Shown here: in pieces, positions 1-5,995 of the stretch
Layout of the letters: every line of letters begins with the position of its first letter
Position numbering within the stretch: position 1 is the first letter of the stretch
From: Syntrophomonadaceae bacterium
GTDB taxonomy: Bacteria; Bacillota; Dethiobacteria; DTU022
Reading direction: 5' to 3'
DNA: 5,995 bases
Assembly: GCA_003552365.1 (NCBI GenBank)
Contig: PUKR01000147.1
Span: 1-5,995 of the forward strand
The notes under the pieces: generated by a model
The model's input: the letters and a program-made list of their open reading frames with translations, nothing else
Databases searched by the model: none
What the model was told of the DNA's origin: nothing
Program-made: the position numbers and the translations under genes

Positions 1-9
1 ACATTAATT

Positions 10-38
10 ATTTTACCCCGGTAAAGGTAACTTGTTGA
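10..38 (-). promoter_or_regulatory. Weak promoter-like pair pointing out of the window
   Basis: On the minus strand TCAACA (33-38, 4/6 to TTGACA) and TAAAAT (10-15, 5/6 to TATAAT) are separated by 17 nt. The perfect inverted repeat TTTACC-GG-GGTAAA (12-25) overlaps the -10 element, a position where an operator could sit. It would drive whatever gene follows recN, which lies beyond the window (spoIVB in many spore-forming Firmicutes). The match is modest and could be chance. Confidence 0.22.
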
Positions 39-142
39 TATTGTTTCTTCATGCAGTTTGTCCGTAATTTTTAATCACCCCTCACAAGCTGGTCTTGCCA
101 AATAAATTTTCCATTATGTCTCAAGCCGTGCTGAACTTTGGA

Positions 143-178
143 CAGCTGCCGGTCCATCGCGGGCAATGGCAGCGGCTG
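143..178. repeat. Imperfect GC-rich inverted repeat downstream of recN
   Basis: On the plus strand CAGCTGCC at 143-150 pairs with GGCAG at 168-172 and CTG at 176-178, leaving a 3-nt bulge; an alternative pairing joins GCTGCC with GGCAGC. The loop is 17 nt. Neither strand has a T-run directly after it, so it is not a standard intrinsic terminator. It could stabilise the recN mRNA 3' end or be chance. Confidence 0.3.
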
Positions 179-211
179 AAGCTGTAGGCTTTCGAGATAA
201 TGATATTTGTT

Positions 212-1927
212 TTAGCCGGCCAGTTTATCTTTAAAGCGCCTGGCTCGTTCTAAAACACTGTCGACATGGTTAAGGCTAACCTGGTCTATACTGGCCCCAT
301 CAAGCATTCTGGCCAATTCTTCCCGCCTTTCCTTTTCTTTTGTCAGCTTGGCTGCCATGGTTAAGGTTCTTTCACCAACTGTTTCTTTATAAAGCCGGTA
401 ATGGCAGTCCGCCATCGCTCCAATCTGGGGACTGTGTGTAACACACATTACCTGGTGATGCCGGGACAACTGGGCCAGTTTTTCCGCTACTGCTTGAATT
501 GTGCTGCCTCCGACCCCGGAATCAACTTCATCAAAAACCAGGGTAGGGACCAGGTCCTGGCGGGCAAGAATAGTTTTTAAGGCCAGCATCACCCGGGATA
601 CTTCTCCACCGGAGATGATTTTGCTCAAAGCTTTTACATCTTCACCCTGGTTGGCACTGAAAAGGAATTCAACCTGGTCCATACCCTTTGGCGAAAGAAT
701 ATCTTTTCCCCGAATATCGACTAAAAATCGTGCGCCGGGCAAAGCTAAATCCTTTAAACTTTCCTGCAATAATTCCTCCAGGGACCCGGCAGTTTCACGG
801 CGCAGTTCGGAAAGCTTCAAGCTCTTTGCTTTCATCTGGCTCTCTAAGCCGCTGATCTCCTGTTCAAGTTTTTCAGCCATTTCTTCGCTGTTTTTTAAGC
901 GTTCCATTTCTGATTCAACCTGATCGGCAAAAGTTATAATTTCTTCGATTGTGATTCCGTATTTTCGCTTAAGGGTATTAATCTGGCTTAGACGATCTTG
1001 AATTGCCTGCAGTTCGCCCGGTTCAAACTCCAGTTTAGCCTGGTAATCACGCAAGTCATGTGATACTTCTTCCAGCTGGGCGGCGGCGCTTGCAAGCATA
1101 TCAACCAGGGAAGAAAGATTATCATCAAGGGAAGCCGCTTCACTTAGGGAAGATTGCGTTCTGTTTAAACGATCAATAATTGCTTCTGCAACTCCATCTT
1201 CTTCACCGGCATAGATATCATTATAGGCCATGGAGGTAATAGTCCAAAGCTTCTCTGCGTTGGCGAGAATCTTTTCCCGCCGGGCCAGCTCTTCATCTTC
1301 ACCCGGTTCCAGGTTTGCTTCCCGAATTTCTTTTAACTGAAAGTCATATACATCAAGGCGCCTTTCCCTTTCGGCGCTGTCATCGCCCAGCTGTGCCAGC
1401 TCATTTTTTAACTGCTGCCGCTTTTTATATAGCTCGTTTAGTTCTTCCTTTAAGGTGGAAATATTTGCCCCGCCGAATGAATCCAATAGTTCAAGGTGCT
1501 GCTCCGGCCTGAGCAGCGATTGATGCTGATGCTGCCCGTGCAGGTCAACTAAAAGATGTCCCAGCTCTTTTAAAAAGGTTACCGGCACAGCCCGGCCGTT
1601 AACCCTGGCTACGCTGCGACCGCCCTGCTGCAGTTCGCGGGCGATAATCAGTTCTTCGCTGCTTTCGATACCTGCCTCTGCAAGCATACTGTCAATCAAA
1701 GGTTTAACCTGTTTATTGCAGCCAATAAGGGCTTCAACGTATGCATGATCTTCACCCTGGCGGATATATTCAACGTTGGCCCTTTCACCGAGAAGCAGGC
1801 TGATTGCCCCAATCACTATAGATTTACCGGCCCCGGTTTCCCCGCTCAACACATTTAACCCGGAAGAAAAATCAAAGCTGAGATCTTCGATCAGGGCAAA
1901 ATTGGACACTTTAAGTTCTATAAGCAT
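212..1927 (-). CDS. recN: DNA repair protein RecN (SMC-like ATPase), 571 aa
   Basis: RecN is a cytoplasmic SMC-family ATPase that acts early in recombinational repair of double-strand breaks. The sequence shows a split ABC ATPase head: Walker A GETGAGKS (residues 29-36, K35), the conserved RecN segment HGQHQHQ (130-136), a central charged region rich in E, K, L and Q (about 150-400) typical of the RecN antiparallel coiled coil, the signature ISGGE (438-442), Walker B LVFDE (463-467) followed by DSGVGG, and the H-loop VTHSPQ (H498). The length matches the usual 550-570 aa and all ATPase motifs are intact. The ATG start is set by AAGGAGG at 1934-1940, six bases upstream, and the N-terminus MLIELKVSNF is the family norm. 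It starts 18 nt after the nadK stop, so it is probably co-transcribed; argR, often found between them in Clostridia, is absent. The family assignment is near certain; the role comes from family knowledge. Confidence 0.97.
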   Translation of the reverse strand: MLIELKVSNFALIEDLSFDFSSGLNVLSGETGAGKSIVIGAISLLLGERANVEYIRQGEDHAYVEALIGCNKQVKPLIDSMLAEAGIESSEELIIARELQQGGRSVARVNGRAVPVTFLKELGHLLVDLHGQHQHQSLLRPEQHLELLDSFGGANISTLKEELNELYKKRQQLKNELAQLGDDSAERERRLDVYDFQLKEIREANLEPGEDEELARREKILANAEKLWTITSMAYNDIYAGEEDGVAEAIIDRLNRTQSSLSEAASLDDNLSSLVDMLASAAAQLEEVSHDLRDYQAKLEFEPGELQAIQDRLSQINTLKRKYGITIEEIITFADQVESEMERLKNSEEMAEKLEQEISGLESQMKAKSLKLSELRRETAGSLEELLQESLKDLALPGARFLVDIRGKDILSPKGMDQVEFLFSANQGEDVKALSKIISGGEVSRVMLALKTILARQDLVPTLVFDEVDSGVGGSTIQAVAEKLAQLSRHHQVMCVTHSPQIGAMADCHYRLYKETVGERTLTMAAKLTKEKERREELARMLDGASIDQVSLNHVDSVLERARRFKDKLAG

Positions 1928-1933
1928 CCTCTT

Positions 1934-1940
1934 CCTCCTT
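1934..1940 (-). promoter_or_regulatory. Strong ribosome binding site of recN
   Basis: AAGGAGG is complementary to the 16S rRNA 3' end over its full length and stands six bases before the recN ATG. It fills much of the 18-nt gap after nadK, leaving no room for a separate promoter in the gap. Confidence 0.85.
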
Positions 1941-1945
1941 GAAAT

Positions 1946-2800
1946 TTATGCTTTTAGTTTTTGATGCAAAAGCCTGTAAAAAGAATGATCATGAAAGCAA
2001 ATCATTTTAACTTTTTCTTTAGCCCGGCGGATCATTATTTGATCATCGTCTTCTAAAGAAAAACGAACTTGACCGTCAACAGTAAGCACTACCTGCACAT
2101 GACGGGAATCTACCCTTAGTTTCATAGTGTCCGAGCCATCGACAATAACCGAGCGGTTGTAGAGGCTGTGAGGGCATATGGGCGTAATAACAAAAAGTTC
2201 CATGCTGGGGTTCACTATCGGCCCGCCCGCAGAAAGGGAATAGGCCGTGGAGCCTGTCGGTGTAGAAACAATAACCCCGTCACCAAAATAGCTCTCCATA
2301 AAGTCATCATTGATAAAAGTATCCACTTTAATATTCCTGGAAAAAGGACCACGGGCAACTACTATATCGTTTAAGGCCAGGTAGTAGGCCAATTCTTCAT
2401 CACCACGACAAAGCCAGGCCTCAAGCATCATCCGTTCCTGGCAACTATAATCGCCAGTGGCTACGTACTGCAGAAAGCGCTCCATTTGTTCCACTTCAAT
2501 TTCCGCTAAAAAGCCTTTATGGCCAAGGTTAATTCCAAGAACCGGGACATCCCAGTCAGCCAGGTCACGGGCCACCCTCAAAATTGTTCCGTCTCCGCCA
2601 ACCACTATGATCAATCCAAGCCTGCCAAACCAGTCCTTTAACTGTTCCGAAAGCGAAACACTGCTGTAAAAGTCAGCATCTTCTTCATTGGCTATCTCCA
2701 GTTTAATTCCGCGTTGTTTAAAAAACTTAACTATTTTTTCCACGACAAGTTCTGTATTTTGCTTGTGCCAGTTTGGAACCAGTCCAATATCTTTAGTCAT
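1946..2800 (-). CDS. nadK: NAD kinase (ATP/polyphosphate-NAD kinase), 284 aa
   Basis: NAD kinase phosphorylates the 2'-hydroxyl of the adenosine ribose of NAD to make NADP and is the only known de novo source of NADP(H). The hallmark GGDGT is at residues 68-72 with the catalytic-type Asp at 70. It is followed by GINLGHKGFLAEI (89-101), LNDIVVARG (143-151, with Asp where many homologues have Glu), the nucleotide-binding block GDGVIVSTPTGSTAYSLSAG (173-192), ITPICPHSL (205-213) and DGQ (242-244). The length is normal and nothing is truncated. The usual RP after the PHSL block is RS here (216-217), a minor variation. The ATG start is supported by GGGGAGG at 2807-2813, six bases upstream. It lies 104 nt after tlyA, the longest internal spacer in this cluster, and 18 nt before recN. 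NADPH is consumed by Dxr, the step after Dxs, but a functional link to dxs is only inference. Confidence 0.96.
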   Translation of the reverse strand: MTKDIGLVPNWHKQNTELVVEKIVKFFKQRGIKLEIANEEDADFYSSVSLSEQLKDWFGRLGLIIVVGGDGTILRVARDLADWDVPVLGINLGHKGFLAEIEVEQMERFLQYVATGDYSCQERMMLEAWLCRGDEELAYYLALNDIVVARGPFSRNIKVDTFINDDFMESYFGDGVIVSTPTGSTAYSLSAGGPIVNPSMELFVITPICPHSLYNRSVIVDGSDTMKLRVDSRHVQVVLTVDGQVRFSLEDDDQIMIRRAKEKVKMICFHDHSFYRLLHQKLKA

Positions 2801-2904
2801 TTGCTTCCTCCCCTGGGTTAATAATGCTCCCGCGGGCCTAACAGCTTAAAGGAAGAATTCTGCGCTTTTATCTAAATTCCTCTTAAAAATAGGTTATATA
2901 TTTT
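2801..2904 (-). other. 104-nt spacer between tlyA and nadK
   Basis: This is the longest gap inside the gene run. It holds most of the AT-only inverted repeat, an 8-bp palindrome CCCGCGGG at 2829-2836, and the nadK ribosome binding site GGGGAGG at 2807-2813. I looked for a sigma-A promoter on the minus strand. TATAAC near the tlyA end has no acceptable -35 partner, and CATTAT nearer to nadK has only a 3/6 partner (TTAAGC, 17-nt spacer). No open frame with a start and ribosome binding site fits. An internal promoter is possible but not shown. Confidence 0.5.
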
Positions 2905-2908
2905 TTAA
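2883..2908 (-). repeat. AT-only inverted repeat at the tlyA stop codon
   Basis: On the minus strand TTAAAAAATA, which includes the tlyA TAA stop, is followed by the 7-nt loop TATAACC and then TATTTTTAA. The arms pair over nine positions with one extra A in the left arm. All pairs are A-T, so the RNA hairpin would be weak, and there is no GC stem, so I do not call it an intrinsic terminator. It may slow or process the transcript between tlyA and nadK, or be a by-product of AT-rich sequence. Confidence 0.4.
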
Positions 2909-3729
2909 TAAAACCTCTGGTGGGCATCATATACTGCTTTTTCGGAAAGTCCCGGGGCCAGTTCAAGGCACCGGCAGTCCCTGTTATCTTTTAGTCTGAA
3001 ACAGGCAAAGTATTCAAGGTTGCCCTTGGGGCCGGGGTAGGATGAAACTGCCGCATCAAGGCAGCAGTAGCAGGTTTCACAGGCAAATAAAATCAGATCG
3101 CAGAGGATGTTTTTGTGGAGTTGAGGATCGCGGATGACCCCTTCACCACGGGTGGCATCTTCACGGCCGACTTCAAACTGAGGTTTAATGAGGGCAAGGA
3201 CCCCGGGTATTTTTAATTGGGCTAAAACCGGAAATACTTTTTTTAATGAAATAAACGAAACATCAATTGTAGCCAAATCGGGCCGGGTGGGAAGGTCTGA
3301 GGGGCTTAATTGGCGGATGTTCCACCTTTCCATCACCACAACCCTTGGATCTTTGCGCAATCTGTAATCGAGCTGCCCGTAACCAACATCGAGAGCATAA
3401 ACAAGGCCTGCACTATTTTTAAGCAGGCAATCGGTAAACCCACCGGTCGAAGCGCCGACATCCAAAACAGTTAGACCCCGGACATCGACTGCCAGGTCTT
3501 TCAGGGCGCCCTCGAGCTTTAAACCGCCGCGGCCGACATAAGGGTTTTCCGGTGCGAGGATTTCTACTCCTGCGTTTTCACTAACCAGAGATCCCGGTTT
3601 GTCGCACACTTTTCCGTTGACCAGGACCTTGCCGGCCATAATTTCAGCCTTCAGCCTGCTTCTGCTCAGCTGGGGCCATTTTTCCTGCAGGAGTTGATCA
3701 AGCCTCACTTTTTTGGCTTTACGGTTCAA
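2905..3729 (-). CDS. tlyA: TlyA family 16S/23S rRNA 2'-O-methyltransferase, 274 aa
   Basis: TlyA proteins use S-adenosylmethionine to methylate ribose 2'-hydroxyls of rRNA (C1409 of 16S and/or C1920 of 23S in characterised members); the older name 'hemolysin A' is misleading. An S4 RNA-binding domain occupies about residues 8-55 (RLDQLLQEKWPQLSRSRLKA, then GKVLVNGK). The FtsJ-like Rossmann domain has GRGGLKLEGAL (66-76), the SAM loop LDVGASTGGFTD (89-100) and DVGYGQL (114-120). The catalytic tetrad can be read as K71, D156 (TIDVSFIS), K182 (LIKPQFE) and E239 (GNLEYF). The start is TTG, with AAGGAG at 3735-3740 five bases upstream; a GTG at codon 8 lacks such a site and would cut into the S4 domain. 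The start overlaps the dxs stop, suggesting translational coupling. An oddity is eight cysteines between residues 210 and 254, outside the catalytic motifs. Family certain; the exact target cytidines cannot be told from sequence. Confidence 0.94.
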   Translation of the reverse strand: MNRKAKKVRLDQLLQEKWPQLSRSRLKAEIMAGKVLVNGKVCDKPGSLVSENAGVEILAPENPYVGRGGLKLEGALKDLAVDVRGLTVLDVGASTGGFTDCLLKNSAGLVYALDVGYGQLDYRLRKDPRVVVMERWNIRQLSPSDLPTRPDLATIDVSFISLKKVFPVLAQLKIPGVLALIKPQFEVGREDATRGEGVIRDPQLHKNILCDLILFACETCYCCLDAAVSSYPGPKGNLEYFACFRLKDNRDCRCLELAPGLSEKAVYDAHQRFY

Positions 3730-5618
3730 CCTTGCTCCTTCGCAGCTTTTCCGTTTACAAAATTAACTGTTTCCCGGTATATCCCATCAGCGTCAAGGTT
3801 ATAATTTGAAAGCATTTCTGCTCGGAGGCCATGTGCCACAAACTGATCATCGATTCCAAGACGCTTAACCGGCAGTTCCAGTCCCCGTTTTTCAAGGAGT
3901 TCCATGACACCGCTGCCGAAACCACCGGCCAGGACGTTTTCTTCGATTGTAACTACCCGGCCGCACTTTTGGGCCCAGCTAACAATTAAGTCTTCGTCAA
4001 GCGGTTTTATAAAGCGGGCATTGATCAAGGCCGGTTTTATTCCCTGCCAGAAAAGTTTTTCCGAAGCTTTAAGGGCTGAATTGACCAGGGTGCCGGCAGC
4101 AATAATTAAGATATCTTCACCGGACTTTAGAAGTTCCGCCTTACCCCAGGGCAGAGTTTGCGGTTCGTCAAGTTCAACTCCTTCAACCTTGTCGCGGGGA
4201 TAGCGGAATGCAACCGGCCCATCTTTGTACTCCAAAGCTGTTTTTAGCATGTGCTGCAGTTCGTCTTCATTGGCCGGCGCCATAATGGACATATTGGGGA
4301 TGCTTCGTAAATAATTTAAATCAAACAAGCCCTGGTGGGTTTCACCGTCTTCACCGGTAATGCCGGCCCGGTCCACTGCAAAAATTACCGGTAGTTTTTG
4401 CAGGCAAACATCATGAATAATCTGATCGTAAGCACGCTGAAGAAAAGTGCTGTAAATGGCCACTACAGGCTGCATACCTCCCGCAGCTAAAGCCCCGGCC
4501 ATGGTAACCGCATGCTGTTCAGCTATGCCTACATCATAAAATCTATCCGGAAATTCTTCTGCAAACCCGGTAAGCCCTGTTCCTGCAGTCATTGCTGCAG
4601 TGATAGCTGTAATCCTGGGATTTTCACGGCTGAGTTTGACCAGGGCATTGCCAAATACTTCGGTATAGGAAGACTTCTTCTTTTTCTTCAAAAGCTGACC
4701 GTTTTCCAAATCGAATGGGCCGATTCCATGAAATTTTTCCGGGGCTTTTTCAGCATAATGGTAGCCCTTGCCCTTTTCGGTTACTGTATGGATCAAGACC
4801 GGGCCCTGCATCCGGTTGGCCTGGGTTAGCACTCTTTTCAGGGCCGGTATGTTATGGCCGTCAACGGGTCCGAAGTAAGTAAAGCCCAGTTCTTCAAATA
4901 TAACTCCGGGCATTACCAGGTATTTAAGGCCGCCCTTGATCTTTTCGGCAGAGTCAAGCGCCTGTTTGCCGATCCAGGGGATCCGGCCTACAAAATTTTC
5001 AAAGTCTTTTTTGATCCTGGAGTATTTTGGATCGGAGCGGATACGGGCTAAATAGGAAGACATGCTGCCAACGTTGGAACTGATCGACATTTCGTTGTCA
5101 TTCAAGACTACCAGCATATCAGCCTTGATATGTCCGGCATGATTTAAAGCCTCAAATGCCATCCCACCGGTTAAGGCTCCGTCACCTATAACCGCGATAA
5201 CCTGGTAATCTTCGCCGTTGAAATCACGGGCCTGGGCCAGGCCTAAGGCAGCTGAAATCGAGGTGCTGCTGTGTCCGGTAAGGAAAGGGTCATGTTCGCT
5301 TTCTTCCGGTTTTGGAAACCCGCATAAACCGCCTTGCTTGCGCAGGCTCGGAAACTGTTCCCAGCGGCCGGTCAAAAGCTTATGGGGATAGCTCTGATGC
5401 CCCACATCCCAGATTATCTGGTCCCGCGGGCTCTCAAAGGTGCTGTGCAGGGCCAGGGACAGCTCGACTACCCCTAAGCTGGCGGCCAGGTGGCCACCGT
5501 TATCCGCGACGGTCCGGATCATATATTCCCTGATTTCTTCGGCAGCTTTTTTTAGTTCATTTTCATCAAGTTTTTTTAAATCACCGGGCAAATCCAGGTT
5601 CTTAAATATTCCATCCAT
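3726..5618 (-). CDS. dxs: 1-deoxy-D-xylulose-5-phosphate synthase, 630 aa
   Basis: Dxs condenses pyruvate and glyceraldehyde 3-phosphate into 1-deoxy-D-xylulose 5-phosphate, the entry step of the MEP isoprenoid pathway and also a precursor of thiamine and pyridoxal phosphate. It needs thiamine diphosphate and Mg2+. Numbered from the ATG chosen here, the N-terminal domain has GGH (H43), DVGHQSYPHKLLTGR, the diphosphate/metal motif GDGALTGG starting at 145 with NDN at 173-175. The transketolase-like middle domain has DVGIAEQHAV with catalytic-type E367, then DRAGITGEDGETHQG and RYPRD. The C-terminal domain has IEENVLAGGFGSGV. Length is typical and no key residue is missing. The frame also allows a GTG start at 5627 (633 aa), but GGAG at 5627-5630 overlaps that codon, while it sits 8 nt before this ATG. 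A lysine run lies at about 311-315, a probable domain linker. The stop TGA overlaps the tlyA start; the upstream gene ends 5 nt before the ATG. Confidence 0.96.
   Translation of the reverse strand: MDGIFKNLDLPGDLKKLDENELKKAAEEIREYMIRTVADNGGHLAASLGVVELSLALHSTFESPRDQIIWDVGHQSYPHKLLTGRWEQFPSLRKQGGLCGFPKPEESEHDPFLTGHSSTSISAALGLAQARDFNGEDYQVIAVIGDGALTGGMAFEALNHAGHIKADMLVVLNDNEMSISSNVGSMSSYLARIRSDPKYSRIKKDFENFVGRIPWIGKQALDSAEKIKGGLKYLVMPGVIFEELGFTYFGPVDGHNIPALKRVLTQANRMQGPVLIHTVTEKGKGYHYAEKAPEKFHGIGPFDLENGQLLKKKKKSSYTEVFGNALVKLSRENPRITAITAAMTAGTGLTGFAEEFPDRFYDVGIAEQHAVTMAGALAAGGMQPVVAIYSTFLQRAYDQIIHDVCLQKLPVIFAVDRAGITGEDGETHQGLFDLNYLRSIPNMSIMAPANEDELQHMLKTALEYKDGPVAFRYPRDKVEGVELDEPQTLPWGKAELLKSGEDILIIAAGTLVNSALKASEKLFWQGIKPALINARFIKPLDEDLIVSWAQKCGRVVTIEENVLAGGFGSGVMELLEKRGLELPVKRLGIDDQFVAHGLRAEMLSNYNLDADGIYRETVNFVNGKAAKEQG
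3735..3740 (-). promoter_or_regulatory. Ribosome binding site of tlyA inside the dxs 3' end
   Basis: AAGGAG lies five bases upstream of the TTG start and encodes part of the last Dxs codons (Lys-Glu). It decides the tlyA start, since no ATG is available nearby and the next candidate, GTG at codon 8, has only an A-rich leader. Ribosomes finishing dxs would pass directly over the site, which fits translational coupling. Confidence 0.8.
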
Positions 5619-5623
5619 GTTGA

Positions 5624-5995
5624 TCACTCCAGGTTGTCACCGCTTCTGCTGAAAATGGTCAGCGGCTTTTGCAGTTTGGTAATGATAGATCCTACCAGGA
5701 GAATAACTTCAGTTGAATAATTAATGGCAATTATCTTTCCCCAGGCCTTGCCACCGACTGTGATCGAAGCAATCAAGGCAGCCAGTAAAATCCCCAGGTA
5801 AAAATCGGCCTGGCTATGAGAAACTATCGCCACCAGTTTAATAACAATTGTGGTTACAAGGGTTCCACTAATTATTCCGCTGATATCTCCCCCAACATCG
5901 TTACAAAAAGTAGCAACCCGTTCCGCATTTTTCACGATATCAACCCCCAGTTTTGCGCCGCTCACTTTTCTCGATGCCTTGGCATTTAAGGGGGC
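5624..5995 (-). CDS. Unidentified small membrane protein, 5' end outside the window
   Basis: I do not firmly recognise this protein. The frame is open to the window edge (124 codons visible), so the gene is 5'-partial. A GTG at 5963-5965 would give 113 aa but has no good Shine-Dalgarno site, and the ten codons upstream (APLNAKASRK) read like ordinary protein. Numbered from that GTG, a soluble stretch contains FCNDVGGDISGIISG (20-34), which runs into a hydrophobic segment at about 28-48. A second is at about 54-71, then a short polar stretch GGKAWGKIIAIN (71-82) and a third, weaker segment at about 85-97, ending in a short charged tail. The pattern of a hydrophobic helix followed by G-K-A-x-G-K-x-x-A-x-N resembles, loosely, the end of DUF21 (CNNM/CorB-type) membrane domains; this is a weak inference. 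It ends 5 nt before the dxs ATG, so it is probably in the same operon. A small uncharacterised gene in this place would be consistent with Clostridial dxs loci. Confidence 0.75.
   Translation of the reverse strand, partial: APLNAKASRKVSGAKLGVDIVKNAERVATFCNDVGGDISGIISGTLVTTIVIKLVAIVSHSQADFYLGILLAALIASITVGGKAWGKIIAINYSTEVILLVGSIITKLQKPLTIFSRSGDNLE
5627..5630 (-). promoter_or_regulatory. Ribosome binding site that decides the dxs start
   Basis: GGAG occurs in the last codons of the upstream gene (CTG GAG TGA). It stands 8 nt before the ATG at 5616-5618 but overlaps the alternative GTG at 5625-5627, where no spacing remains. This favours the ATG and a 630-residue Dxs beginning MDGIFKN. Confidence 0.65.

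Noticed and set aside
40..85. Start of the gene after recN, using the good ribosome binding site GAGGGG
   Set aside because: The GTG overlapping that site reads only nine codons before a stop, and the ATG that follows reads only fourteen. No reading frame continues, so no gene is called.
71..157. 28-codon small protein starting at the ATG at 155-157 on the minus strand
   Set aside because: No Shine-Dalgarno sequence upstream and no recognisable protein features; kept only as part of the open-frame observation.
143..178. Intrinsic terminator for recN
   Set aside because: The hairpin is bulged with a large loop and lacks a U-tract on either strand, so only an inverted repeat is reported.
501..923. 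140-codon open frame on the plus strand inside recN
   Set aside because: It lies wholly antisense to an intact, well conserved recN. Its serine- and arginine-rich translation is what the complement of coiled-coil codons gives, and no family is recognisable.
2905..3729. Hemolysin or toxin function for TlyA
   Set aside because: The S4 plus FtsJ-like domains and the K-D-K-E tetrad mark an rRNA methyltransferase; the hemolysin name is historical.
4673..4688. Purine-rich run encoding five lysines in dxs as a slippery frameshift site
   Set aside because: The frame continues normally into the conserved transketolase domain, and the run lies in a variable linker. The lysine codons are mixed AAG and AAA, with no standard slippery heptamer seen.
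4512..4829. Plus-strand open frame (105 codons) with cysteine-rich start inside dxs
   Set aside because: Antisense to highly conserved Dxs motifs; no ribosome binding site context or recognisable domain. The other plus-strand frames in dxs, nadK and at 5440-5652 were rejected for the same reason.

Overview
The window carries a compact run of housekeeping genes, all on the minus strand. In transcription order, from high to low coordinates, they are: the 3' part of a small membrane protein gene, dxs (1-deoxy-D-xylulose-5-phosphate synthase), tlyA (S4-domain 2'-O-rRNA methyltransferase), nadK (NAD kinase) and recN (SMC-like DNA repair ATPase). The order dxs-tlyA-nadK-(argR)-recN is a well known block in Clostridia and related Firmicutes, usually followed by the sporulation gene spoIVB. 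Strong GGAGG-type Shine-Dalgarno sites, TTG and GTG starts and mid-range GC (judged by eye, not counted) fit a Clostridia-type Firmicute. I cannot name a genus.

Layout: 5624-5995 is an unidentified membrane protein whose frame is still open at the window edge. 3726-5618 (or 5627) is dxs, starting 5 nt after (or overlapping) the preceding stop. 2905-3729 is tlyA, whose TTG start overlaps the dxs TGA stop. 2801-2904 is a 104-nt spacer containing an AT-only inverted repeat. 1946-2800 is nadK. An 18-nt gap holding a near-perfect ribosome binding site leads to recN at 212-1927. 1-211 follows recN and contains no convincing gene. It has an imperfect hairpin, a stop-free stretch in the recN frame, and a weak promoter-like pair near the window edge.

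Tight spacing and start/stop overlaps suggest one polycistronic transcript, with nadK-recN possibly separable at the 104-nt spacer. The genes do not form one pathway: dxs feeds the MEP isoprenoid route, tlyA modifies rRNA, nadK makes NADP (the MEP enzyme Dxr uses NADPH) and recN repairs double-strand breaks. I see no mobile element, CRISPR array, tRNA or rRNA gene. Nothing here looks like a new defence or biosynthetic system. The points most worth a second look are the unidentified membrane protein, the missing argR, and the cysteine-rich C-terminus of TlyA.
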